From NCBI GenBank assembly GCA_963556145.1, contig OY744471.1, positions 3,279,590-3,343,589 of the forward strand: a stretch of 64,000 nt of DNA, in the 5' to 3' direction. The notes beneath the pieces are model-generated. The model was given only the letters and a program-made list of their open reading frames with translations, was not told where the DNA came from and searched no databases. Positions 10,673-20,431 of the stretch are shown here, one piece after another. The position numbers were made by a program, and so were the translations under genes. Numbering within the stretch: position 1 is the first letter of the stretch; each line of letters starts with the position of its first letter. This DNA comes from Hygrocybe punicea. Taxonomy: Eukaryota; Basidiomycota; Agaricomycetes; Agaricales; Hygrophoraceae.

Positions 10673-11682
10673 AAACCCTCTTGCTTCAACTTCATCGCTG
10701 CCAACTCATCCATTAATGCGGCAATTCGAGCGTCTTTGCCATCGTCTTGTTGTTGTCTCGGCGTTTGTTGAACGGTTTCCATAGAACGAATCTGTTGCCG
10801 TCCTTGTTGTTCCGGACAATTGCGTGAGATGTGTCCGGGTTGTCGACATTTGAAACAGATTCCTTTTTTCATGAAATCCAACCGTTGCTCGTCCGTTAAA
10901 CGAGTAAATGTTTGCTGTCGGGGTGTCGTTTGTCGCGTATCGACGTCCATCGGGACAGATTCTGACTGTGGACGAGGTGTTGATGTTTGTTGTGGTCGGG
11001 GGGTTGTCGATGCGGTTGGTGTGTTTGGGTTATATCATGTTTTTGTGGGTGAACTCATGGATCGTATCTGGTTCTGACGACGTCGCCATTGTTGGTCCAA
11101 TTGAACCGTTTGCGTGCGCCATTCGTCGACGGTGGTTGGGATCTTCATACCGGTATAGATCTGGTCGATCAGTGGTTTGTTCATATGTAATTCGACGAGT
11201 TGAATGAGATATTCGTCGTTCAAGAGTTCGCCAAGTCCAGCGATGCGTCGGAGAGTGTCAAACTCAATCCAAAATTCATCGGCTGTCATTTTTCCTTGGC
11301 GCAGGTTGTTCAACTTTGTCAATGCGTCCTTCTTCTGATCCGGTTTCTCAAAGTGCCGCTTGAATTCCTTGGTGAAGTCCTCCAGGGATCCGAAGTTGAT
11401 GGGGGAGTGCTGTAGGGCAATGTCGACGTACTCGTCCGCCCATCGTCCAGCGAGTCCGCCTTGCAGGTACGAGAGGATAAAAAGGATTTGTTTTTCTTCA
11501 CTGTCGAATGCAGTCCTGTTTGCGCGGATGTAGATGAAGGCACTGCGGAAGAATGTTTTAAATCCTTCTTTGTTCCCATCGTACTTAGTCGGCGGAGCAA
11601 TATGAGATTTTGGAGGCGACGGGGCTGCGGGTGCAACAGTGGTGGTGTCTCGGGTTTCGTGGTTCTCTTCGGTGTCTGACAT
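10669..11682 (-). pseudogene. gag: Element 1 Gag (capsid plus CCHC nucleocapsid) with an in-frame TGA
   Basis: The frame starts at ATG 11682 (MSDTEENHE). It covers a capsid-like region (FKTFFRSAFIYI, FILSYLQGGLAGRWADEY, FKRHFEKPD) and reaches a TGA at 11035-11037. The same frame then continues open through a CCHC zinc knuckle (CFKCRQPGHISRNC, about 10870-10830) to the stop at 10669. Capsid and nucleocapsid are thus separated by one stop codon (ACA TGA TAT). It could be a CGA-to-TGA mutation in this copy or a readthrough stop. The frame is also open upstream of 11682 without an ATG. Confidence 0.8.
10672..10678 (-). promoter_or_regulatory. -1 ribosomal frameshift heptamer at the gag/pol junction
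   Basis: In element sense the end of gag reads GAG GGT TTT TGA, giving the heptamer G GGT TTT (X XXY YYZ form) directly before the gag stop at 10669-10671. Slipping back one base continues GGG TTT TTG AGA into pol. The position, phase and adjacency to the stop match classical retroviral -1 slippery sites. A downstream stimulatory fold was not established. Confidence 0.75.
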
Positions 11683-11921
11683 TCTGGTTTGGGTGTGGAA
11701 TTGAGATTGATAGTGAGAAGTAGATGTTGGAGGAAGAAATGATGACGAGGGGAAAGGCGCGGTTCGGACACTTGTCTGTGTTGCGACGTATTGGTCGAAG
11801 TCGTCGTCAGAGGAATCTGACGTTTCGGGCGCGAGATGATATTCGTCGTCGCGTTCTGAGTCTGGGGTTTGGTATCGTCGGGGTTCCAGGACGTCTTGGT
11901 TTATTGTCGAGGGAGTAGAGA

Positions 11922-11932
11922 AAGTTTAGTAT
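11922..11932 (-). other. Element 1 primer-binding site, self-priming type
   Basis: Two bases inside the 5' LTR, element sense reads ATACTAAACTT. Its exact 11-nt complement, AAGTTTAGTAT, lies within the LTR at 12078-12088 (and 5502-5512), about 34 nt downstream of a TATATAA box, where the RNA 5' end is expected. This is the layout of Tf1/sushi elements, which prime from their own folded 5' leader instead of a tRNA. Confidence 0.65.
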
Positions 11933-11934
11933 TA

Positions 11935-12500
11935 TGTTACGGATCGCTGTTCGTATGGCGGCGAACTCCGGCAACAATAAACCAAACGAGGATGCGTGTA
12001 TAGAGATAAGCAAGTACAAACGGATAGGAGAGAAGAGGTATCTGGGTTTCGTGGTAGCGATCGGGGGAAGAGTAGCTATACTAAACTTAAAGTTATTGAC
12101 TACGAATGTCAATGATTATATACTTGTGAACAACTTCAGGGCCGGCTTCTTCGTCATGCGTGGCTGCGTGGAGGATAAGCTCCGGGATGAACGGCGTCTT
12201 GCTTGGCTTCGTGGTCTATGCGTTTTGGGGTGCCAACGAGGTGGCCAACGGCTGTGTTGCAGGTCCGGTGTCAGCAGACAGCTGATCCGATGATTGTGTT
12301 GCGCGGTGTTATTGAGTGCTTGAATCAACGTGTATGATGTATCGGCGGTGATCGGTTGATGAGGGTAATCACGGGGATTGGGATACCGTCGTTGGTTGTC
12401 TTCGACGATGTTCCGGACCCAGGTTATGATGTTGTCTTGTGACGTTGAGTCAGGGACGTCGGGGTCGGAAGCGGGGGTTAAATCGGGGTAAAACGTAACA
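11935..12500 (-). repeat. Element 1 5' LTR
   Basis: 566 bp, apparently identical to 5359-5924. In element sense U3 runs from 12500 to about 12089, then R/U5 to 11935. Confidence 0.92.
12116..12122 (-). promoter_or_regulatory. Element 1 LTR TATA box
   Basis: TATATAA in element sense within the 5' LTR. The predicted start about 34 nt downstream falls on the segment complementary to the primer-binding site. Confidence 0.6.
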
Positions 12501-12505
12501 AAAGG

Positions 12506-12830
12506 CTGATCAAATCGACTAATGTTGGCAGAGGACCCTTTAGCTTGTCATGTCCTCTACATGCTCTAATATTCTTGTAATTCTAGTCATTTTATTGGGA
12601 ATGATATAGCCATTTCTTGAAAAACATTGGTAATAGCTGTAGAAACACAAGGGGCACTTACATATTAGCTCCAGGTACACTCCCAGAACTCTCACCTTCC
12701 AACTTTTCCCCCTGCAACTACCATTATGGCCCAGCCCTGGACAACAAGTGTGATGAGGACTGACCACCTCAACTGCTGTTGGAGATGGCACCTTCACACC
12801 TAAAGTATGAGTGTTTTTCATCGTAAAGCT
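12506..12830. mobile_element. MITE-like element, copy 2 (inverted, diverged, end not found)
   Basis: Begins GATCAAATCGACTAATGTTGGC just after element 1's target duplication, and shares with copy 1 the terminal core ACTAATGTTGGC and an internal block (about 12568-12630). Similarity fades after about 12660 and the far end was not located. Confidence 0.4.
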
Positions 12831-13760
12831 TGAATTCTGAAGGCATTTTCTAACAGCTAAATCTCAGAAAAATTATAATCTACTCCCAAACAGCTATTGT
12901 ACAATAGTCTCTGCAAGACCCAAGCAATAGAAATTGTATTTGACCTAAAAGAAAGCAAAAACTTCATGATTTTGCTGATTTTGGTCATTTTCACTTTATT
13001 TTGCATCTAATACCGCTTATATCACTTATTTCTTGCAGGAAGAATTGTAGAATAGCATACCAGGAGTATATCATAATTTTTCCAATATTTATTTATCAGA
13101 AAACACAATCACTAGAGGCTCACTGGTGCAGATACCTGTGAATATTTGGTTGTGTTACATTTGTTTGTCCTTAGTTATATTTTCAAACTCAGTTATATCA
13201 TGGCCGGTGTCCAGCTATAGTATGACTGCCGACGTCGCTTCATAGTGCCGGACATCACTTAGTGATGCCAGACAGGCACATTGCCATTTTATCGAGTTTA
13301 AAAAATAATTTTACTCAAGTCTAATAGACGAGAGCTTTTCTGCTACACGCGATTTCGCTGTATCCCGTTCTATGGCGTAATTCCCTCACGCAGGCGTACC
13401 TCCTTTCTGACAAGCGTAACCCTACCCTTCGGGTGAACCCAGACTTGCGCGGATTATCCCTCGTGCTCCACTTAAGCAGAGTTGATTAGCCACAAAGTTG
13501 AATCCTTCCAAACAAGTTCATGTCCCAGCTGGCTAATCAACACGTGCAACTCGAGCAGAGTCGATTAGAGTGAACAGTTTACGATTTTAAAAGTCCGCAC
13601 TGGAAGGGGGGTACTGACCCCCTTACCAGATTTCAAGTTTAGGACGTCGTTTTAGGCTGTCAGGGTATGAAAACCTTTCCGGGGTCACTGCGGCATCCTT
13701 GCCGATAAGGTTCAACAGTGGAATTTATATCTAGTATTTAGAATCTGTACTGTGGATATT
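12831..13760. other. Gene-free stretch
   Basis: AT-rich to about 13200, then a more GC-balanced block (13200-13740) with a hairpin GGGGGT-ACTG-ACCCCC near 13607-13622. No reading frame, tRNA or known repeat is supported. Confidence 0.3.
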
Positions 13761-13764
13761 CTTC

Positions 13765-13960
13765 CAATACAATGGTAAATGTTCGAATTTGAGAAAAAGT
13801 TTGACAGTTTGACTAAAAGCCCGGATTACCATATGGGAAAATCTCGGTACTCCATTTGGCAACTCCGGTACTCCATATGGTAATCTGGGATTTTATATTG
13901 TGAGGATCTTAAAGTCAAACTTTTTGTTTTCTCAAATTTGAAATTGTATTATTGTAATCT
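13765..13960. repeat. Foldback element of about 195 bp
   Basis: Two arms of about 70 bp are inverted copies. The inner arm ends are GGATTACCATATGG and CCATATGGTAATC; the outer parts share TTTGAGAAAA and AAGTTTGAC with their complements. No coding capacity. It resembles a foldback MITE. Confidence 0.55.
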
Positions 13961-14462
13961 GCAAGCTACAAAGACACAACAAAATTAGTGTTTACTTTTT
14001 GTTTTAGGTTTAGTTTGTAGTACTACAAATATATTTGCATACCTTCCAAATGTCTTTTTGCATGCTATGAGTAGAATTGGGGTACTGTTCAATTTAAATC
14101 AATTTGGCACTGACTGTAACAGACCTGTCAAAATGTTAGACTCATGTTTTCTTGGCTTGGATAGGGACTAGAGTACAGAGCGAGGGATTATTAATAATAT
14201 AGTGATGTGACTTGGACTCCTGTCATAGGTTTTTGGGAGAAATCAGAAGTTGGGGAAATGTAGCTAGCACGAGATAAAGAGAGGGCTAAATCTACAAGAA
14301 CATGACTGATGATTTAGGTGTGATGTGCAGGCATAGTGAATATCACAGGTACAGGTAAACCCATGGGTTTTACCGTGAGTTTTGCCTTGGGTCTGGGTCC
14401 GGGTCACACTTTGTGACCTGTGGCTGTACCTGTACCCATGACACACCTGACCTTCCCACACT

Positions 14463-14515
14463 ACCAGCCTTATAAGGCTGGTTAAACACGTGTCTCAACC
14501 AGCCTTATAAGGCTG
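14463..14515. repeat. Twin palindromes around a CACGTG box
   Basis: A perfect 20-nt palindrome (ACCAGCCTTATAAGGCTGGT, 14463-14482) is followed about 35 bp later by a nearly complete second copy (14499-14515), with CACGTG between them. Function unknown. Confidence 0.5.
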
Positions 14516-14934
14516 AAAAGTGTTATTTCCCAACACCGGGCATAAACCCTGCCCCAATACTACCTTTTGTACTAAGTCATAGATAGCATTCTAAATACAG
14601 TAATACCTGTTCCGGCAACACTTCCAATGTCAGGAACAAGGGTGCTGATGGCCCAGAACTTTCCCGTCACCGTTGCCACGGCCCCGCCCATCACAACAGG
14701 GTCCCTTGCTCATTGTTGTCAACGATGAGCTCAACTAATTCCTCGTCCCGCTGTTTCTTTCCTTAGATTTTTGCATATGTCATGTATTAGTACTACTACA
14801 TGATATCTATAGACTAATATACATGAAAAAAAGCGAAATAAATGAGAAATAAGAGAAATATAAAATGGGGATACATGGGGTGCTGGAACTGAACTGGTGG
14901 GTACTCACCTTCACAGAGGGGTCGGACTTGGTCC

Positions 14935-15249
14935 ACCCTTGATGAGGAAGGGCCCCAGGGGGTGGGTAAGGAGTGGGGAGTATGCTGGGGGTCGGGGAAG
15001 GGGAGCCTGGGAAGGGGTCAGCAATGGGTGGTGGGGAAGAGGTAGGGATGTGATTTGGGTGGGGGAAAAGGATATGGGATGGATGGGGGAGGGTTTCTGG
15101 CCCTGAACAAGCGGCAGGAAGGGGTCAGTATGTGGGAGGAAAGGCAAGAGGGGGGGGTACTTACCTATGCCATTAAGGCCCCCCACGGCCGTCCCTGTAT
15201 TCCACCGTTAATAAAAACACTGGGGACATCATTTTCGATGTCCCCAGTG
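14935..15249. repeat. G-run cluster followed by a 13-bp hairpin
   Basis: From 14935 to 15165 the plus strand has many runs of three or more G (quadruplex-prone by composition). At 15218-15249 a perfect 13-bp stem (arm CACTGGGGACATC, 6-nt loop) follows. Reading frames across the G-rich part are compositional. Confidence 0.4.
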
Positions 15250-17525
15250 GCCCCGTCGTGGTTTTCGCCGTCCTGATCGGTCCCGTCATTGAGTTGCGCG
15301 AGGGTGGTGATGGCGGCGGTTGTGGCGACGATACCTCAACAACGACGGCGCCGTTGATGACGCCATCGCTGTGGGCAACATTCTACGTTGCCTTCGTCAT
15401 GTTCGTTGCAGTGCACTGGAGTGGTCCCGAGGGACCTCTTGGGATCAGGGACGGAATCACATGGGATGGTCTGGGTGGATGGGATGGGATAGGACAAGAT
15501 CAACTGACTACTACATCCGGAAGGGCTACTGACTAAGGGACTGGTCACGTGATCTGTCAGGCACAACCACTACAGCGCCCATGCCGCTGCCGCTAGTTCC
15601 GATGTTCGAGGCCGTTGGTTGAAAACGGCGGGGGCGCCCCTACTCGGTTTTGAGGGTGTCCAGAGGGATGCACTTGGTGCGAATCATCGCCGACGTCGTC
15701 CTCCTCCTCGTTTCTGTCGTGGTTGAACGAAAATGATGACGACTGAAATGACAACGACTCAATACCCGTACCTGTTGAAAACCCGTACCCACCCTCAGGG
15801 TATGGGTTTTGTTGTGGGTGTGTATGTTCCAACCCTCGGGTTACCCAGGACCTGTATCTGTGGTGGGTAACCCACGGGTCTCTACTATTTTCTGGCCCAT
15901 ATCACCTATTTGACCTCGCGACATGAGATGCACATCAATTGACACATCGCTGTGTATTCGCGAGGTGGAATGGGCTTGGGGCATCTTCACATCTTTGGGT
16001 GTGCTCTGGCCTGGCTTGGTGACCTCGCGACGCCGGACACACATCAATTGACGTGGCACTGTGTATTTGCAAGGTGGGCTTGGGGGCATCTTCAGGCTGG
16101 GGCGTCTTTGGGTGCACAGTATGCCCTGGTCTGGTATGGTGCAGTTGGGTGCATTGGCAGGCAGATGGAGGTGGCAGCGTTGAACACATGGGCCATGCCT
16201 GTCTATGGGCAGAGGCTGTGTCGTTGGACGGTTTTCAACAGGTACAGGTATGGGTTTTCAACAGGTACGGGTACGGGTACCCTCAAAAAAACCTGAGGGT
16301 TACCCATGAAGTTCACTATGCAGGCAGAGACAATCTGCCCAAAGAAAGGTGACAAGGAAGAACTGATGAAAGGCAAGCCTGAATGGCAAAACAAAAACAA
16401 AAAACAAAAACCTCAGAAATTAATGAAGGAACACAACAAGGGAAATCTCATATCAAGCTAGGAAAGAAATGTGGTATAAAAGATTAATGACAAGTGTGGG
16501 ATTTAGCAAATGAAGAAGGAGGCAGGAGGAGTTCTACATAGAGAGGGGTGATGGATTCAAGATCTCTCCAATAGTGCAAGAAAGTGTCAGAAGACCAGCA
16601 TCTGAGCATCTTTACAACATTGGTCAGGATGCCGCAAAGGAGAAGTTCTGTTGTTCTGCTGATGTGAGAGCTGTGACCCAAAAAAATCAGGTAACTGAGG
16701 TGTGTCCAAACACTGTTACAACGGGTGAGATGCCCAGAAGGAGTGTTATACACTGATACGCTATATGTAGCTATAAGAAGGAAATCCTACAACTACTAAT
16801 AGGGCATAGCATGGGTACGGGTTTACCCACAGTTATTCCAAAACGGGTAATTCGGGTTCGGGTACGGTGTTTCGGTTTGCACACCTTGTCAAAACTGTAC
16901 CCGTTATCCGCGGGTGACGGGTTTTCACGGGTCTGTCAACCCAAGCCCCAGGTAGGTTTTTTCTTTGTTATTTACTTTATTTTCACATTAATTTCTTTAC
17001 TTTTGCTAAGTTCGCGTGATATTTGCTACCACAACCGTGACAAGTGCAAACACAACAACAACGACAACAAGAAAACCCACGAACGACAATGACAACGACA
17101 ACCACGACAACCCCGCACGCCAAAAACGAACCACCAAAGTCGCGATGGCAACAACAACGATAGAAAGGAAAGCCGGGAGGGTGGTGCGCCCACCTACCAG
17201 CCCAGGTACATCCCCCCAATCCAGTCCCAACGACATCGGCTAACGAGGGGAATGGATGAGGCGAGGACGAAGACGGACACAGCAACAACGGTCCCACCTC
17301 GCGAACACGCTCCGGCCGCGGCAATTGACGTGCGGACGCCCATGGAAAGTCCCCAGCCCCATCCAACCTCGCAAAAACAGACGGAGCACGTCAATTGACG
17401 CGTCCCCGTTGTTCGCGAGGTAGTTAGCATGCGCAGACGCCCATGGAAAGTCTCCGGCCCCATCCAACCTCGCGAAAACGGTCCCACCTCGCGAAAACAC
17501 CCTGGCCGCGTCAATAGACGTGCGG
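15250..17525. repeat. Repeat-rich gene-free stretch: GGGTAC-type repeats and ~55-bp units
   Basis: Clusters of GGGTACGGGT and its complement occur near 15765-15870, 16235-16300 and 16810-16930. A separate ~54-56-bp unit with inverted ends (ACCTCGCGA / TCGCGAGGT) and a central CAATTG or GTCAATTGAC palindrome occurs at 15913-15966, 16022-16075, about 17296-17345 and 17366-17421. A last copy is cut by element 2's LTR at 17526. I see no supported gene. Confidence 0.45.
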
Positions 17526-18437
17526 TGTTTTGCGTGGGAAGTGTTTGAACAAATCCACACCAAGGGTTTCTGGAGTGCGTCGTTGATCGGGAAATTACCT
17601 TGTTGTCCTTTAGGAACAAGGATTTAGCTCTTTAATAACTCTGGGGTATTCCTGTTGGGTGGTTGGGTTGTAGTGTGAATCCTATCAAAGGTTAGCTTTG
17701 AGGGATACAACAAATACTTAACAATAATATAAGTCAGATGTATGACTTATAGAGGATGAGTGAACAGTGAGGTCTTCCCTACTGAAGGTAAAGACTTTGA
17801 GTGACAAGAGGTATGCGAGAGTATAAGTGGATAATAACTCAAGCAAGTATGAACAGTGTAAGATGAACAAGTGTACAACAGTCAAGTATACAAGTAGCAA
17901 GTATACAATGAGCAGAGGTACAATAGAGATGAGCAATAGATTATAGACAATGGGTGGTAGACGATGGGCGATGGGCGAGTGTAACAGTAGATGTCAAACA
18001 AAGGGAGGTGTGACGAAATACTATGTACAGAATGAATGAACTGAACAATAGGCAAGTAGGATTGATGATCAAGATATCGGACTTTATTCCGAAGCTTCAA
18101 ACGCACATTGGCTACTAGTGCAGAATAAAGTACTGGGATATCTTTGGTGATGATCAATAGAACTTGAAAGAAGATGAATGTGACTGTACTACGTGACAGA
18201 ACACAAAGAATATATATCAAACAAGTAATAAGGGAGTATCAATAAATCTGAGATTGATATCCTTAAACAAATGAATGATGACTTGAACTGCAATTGGTAT
18301 TTGGGTACTAGCTACTACCCAAGTAGGTAATACAAAACAAATACAGATGGGGTGAATCAGAATCTGGGAGAGGGACTGTCCTGTGACTGGGCCTGTCAGA
18401 TTAGGTGACTGAGCCATCTCCAGCAGAAACTGGGCTC

Positions 18438-18445
18438 TATATATA
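18438..18445 (-). promoter_or_regulatory. Element 2 LTR TATA box
   Basis: TATATATA in element sense (TATATATAGAGCCC), with its twin in the 5' LTR at 32586-32593. A start near 18408 would give a U3 of about 1 kb. Confidence 0.5.
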
Positions 18446-18469
18446 CCTATTCTACAGCAGGAGTCATAC

Positions 18470-18818
18470 TGAGTCATAGAATGGTATATCAAATGGAGAG
18501 CATAGGATATGACTCATAGGGAGTCATATAGAGGAGAGGCATAGGTTTATGACTCATAAGGAGTCATAATGATGAAAGGCATGGGGGGTTATGACTCATA
18601 AGGAGTCATAAGAAAGGAAGGCATGGGTTTGTGACTCATACAGAGTCAATTAATGAGTCACATAGGTATTATAATCAAAGGAGGGGGCATAATGAGTCAG
18701 AAATAGTCATAATTAGTCATGGGTGGTCATAATGAGTCATGGGGGGTCATGAGTATGTCATAAGGGTCATAATTTGTCATGGATAGACCAATGAGTCACA
18801 TTTGATGGGAGTGAGTCA
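18470..18818. promoter_or_regulatory. Array of ten TGA(C/G)TCA bZIP (Gcn4/AP-1-type) sites in the element 2 LTR
   Basis: TGACTCA or TGAGTCA occurs at 18470, 18510, 18550, 18592, 18632, 18654, 18693, 18733, 18792 and 18812, several in the full ATGACTCAT palindrome and paired with inverted GAGTCATA halves. The array is directly upstream of the TATA box in element sense and recurs in the 5' LTR at about 32618-32966. The heptamer is the known core of Gcn4/Cpc1-type and AP-1 factors; binding here is inferred. Confidence 0.65.
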
Positions 18819-18957
18819 TGCCACTGGTCTAATCTTGGGTGTGTGAATCAGAGGCAAGGGCTGTGCCAGGGTATGCTTCTAGAATCATCTTCCTGAGGCT
18901 GTGCTTCTTGATCAATTGATGCCATGCCATGTGTGTATCCTTATCAGTTAAGAAAAA

Positions 18958-19289
18958 GATAAGATCTGGGCTGGGCTGTATTTGATCAATTGATATGAAA
19001 TGTGATGTGCTTCTTGATCAGGGAATGATGGGTGGCATGTGTTATCTCTATGATTGGAGATAAGGATGTGGCTGTGCTTCTTGTGCTTCTTTGGCCTCTG
19101 ATAAGATGTTTTGGGGGCCTTATCAGTTAAGATAAGGGTATTCCTTCATTTCTTCTGCATAGATAAGGGTTTTCTTGCATGTCCCTTCTGTAGATAAGGG
19201 TTTCCTTGCATGTCCCTTGTATAGATAAGGGTTTCATGTATGTCCTATGTGCAGATAAGGATTTCCTGTGTGTCCTATATGCAGATAAG
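18958..19289. promoter_or_regulatory. GATAAG array in the element 2 LTR (partly ~33-bp tandem repeats)
   Basis: At least eight GATAAG motifs lie between 18958 and 19289. The last six sit in diverged tandem units of about 33 bp containing GATAAGGGTTTCC and TGTCC. GATA motifs are bound by fungal GATA factors, including nitrogen regulators. The array is upstream of the bZIP array in element sense and is present in both LTRs. Confidence 0.55.
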
Positions 19290-19879
19290 GGTATTCCTTT
19301 CTACTCCATATGCAGATGGGGGCTTTCCAGTATGAATGGTCCTTGTAATGTGATGTGTGCTGTAGGGATGGTGACTAGTGACAGCATATTACTATGTTTT
19401 GATCCGAATCCTGTTTGGATCATGACATTCGCACAAGACAAGAAAAATCAACTGTCCCCAGTTGCTACTCCTCAAACAATGAAATCATTCCTCCCATCAC
19501 CAAGATGCTTGTGAGATTGTCTATGCAAGGCATCTTGTGCATTTATTACTGTTTCAGATGTGTTCTTGGGTCATTCTGGACTCCAGAATGAACAATATAA
19601 AATTGTCCTCCAAATCCGATGGAAAGGTGAATGTGAATTGAAATTGTTGTGATGGAAGAATTCTGTGATGAACATGGGAGTAGTGACGGCGGGGGTGAAT
19701 TCCATATGCTGATGATGGCTTCTGAGGATGAGGGTTTACAGGGAGGATAAACATTGTTTCTTGTCTGACTTTCTGGACTTAGTCAGAGAGCAGTGAGGGA
19801 TGTGGAGCGTTGATTCAAGTTGATGATAATACAAAAAACAAATAAAAAATAAGGAATGTGGGGTGCTTCAAAAAAAATG

Positions 19880-20431
19880 TCAAGTGCAGAATAGCACTTG
19901 TAAAGAATCGAGCCACTTCCTTGCAGCCTCAGCGATTCCTACAGTCCTGTTCGCCTGACCTTCTTGTGTCCAATATTGAGGAACGGCTAATAAAAAACGA
20001 GTTCCGAAGATCGTGCTGCAAAGAAAAATAACATAACCATTCCTGATGGTCCAAATTCTTTCTACATCTCCTGCTCCCATAGATCCAGTAACGTGCATTC
20101 CAATTGTAATCTGCTTAGGCGGAGTATAGCAAAGAAGCCAAACGTTGACTCCTTGAAGAAGGGGCTTCTGGATCTTGTTGAGAAGTGCTACGCTGAGGTA
20201 TACGGTTTCTTGATTGGGATAAGTGTGACGTATGTGATACTGGGTAAGATAAATGCGGGGATGGGGAACAGGTGTGTAGATTCGATCAGGGACGGTTATG
20301 GGCGTCAAGTGGACATGATGACGTCTAGTAATGGCAATAGGAAAGAGGCTGATTGTAGCGCTGGTGATTTCATTCGAAAATTGAGAGAGCATAGTGAATG
20401 AAGTATCTGAAGAATCGAGCGAATAAGGCAT
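19880..20431 (-). CDS. Element 2 downstream reading frame of unknown function
   Basis: 183 codons in element sense, between the end of pol (21237) and the 3' LTR. It starts MPYSLDSSDTSFTML and ends with NGYVIFLCSTIF, AVPQYWTQEGQ, EAARKWLDSLQVLFCT, with mixed hydrophobic and polar stretches. I recognise no domain and see no signal peptide. It may be an accessory or captured gene of the element, or a chance frame. The rest of 19428-21236 shows no supported gene and no obvious polypurine tract next to the LTR. Confidence 0.35.
   Translation of the reverse strand: MPYSLDSSDTSFTMLSQFSNEITSATISLFPIAITRRHHVHLTPITVPDRIYTPVPHPRIYLTQYHIRHTYPNQETVYLSVALLNKIQKPLLQGVNVWLLCYTPPKQITIGMHVTGSMGAGDVERIWTIRNGYVIFLCSTIFGTRFLLAVPQYWTQEGQANRTVGIAEAARKWLDSLQVLFCT

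Larger units (their letters stand above)
5359..12500 (-). mobile_element. Element 1: Ty3/Gypsy chromovirus LTR retrotransposon, near-complete
   Basis: A 7142-bp element transcribed on the minus strand. Two 566-bp LTRs (5359-5924 and 11935-12500) begin TG and end CA. They appear identical on reading and are flanked by the direct repeat AAAGG (5354-5358 and 12501-12505), a 5-bp target duplication typical of Ty3/Gypsy integrases. The order in element sense is 5' LTR (right), self-complementary primer-binding site, gag, pol (protease, RT, RNase H, integrase, chromodomain, ASCH-like), a third frame, and 3' LTR (left). The identical LTRs and the 1428-codon open pol indicate recent insertion. Two in-frame TGA codons, one in gag and one in the third frame, may have silenced this copy. 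Confidence 0.95.
17526..19427 (-). repeat. Element 2 3' LTR (uninterrupted copy)
   Basis: 1902 bp. In element sense U3 occupies about 19427-18410. A TATATATA box lies at 18438-18445, with GATAAG and bZIP-site arrays upstream of it. Confidence 0.9.

Noticed and set aside
14897..15186. Opposed Gly-rich and Pro-rich frames
   Set aside because: Compositional, from G-runs.
17526..19427. Frames of 60-112 codons repeated at 30857-32640
   Set aside because: Duplicated only because they lie in the two LTRs of element 2; no domains.
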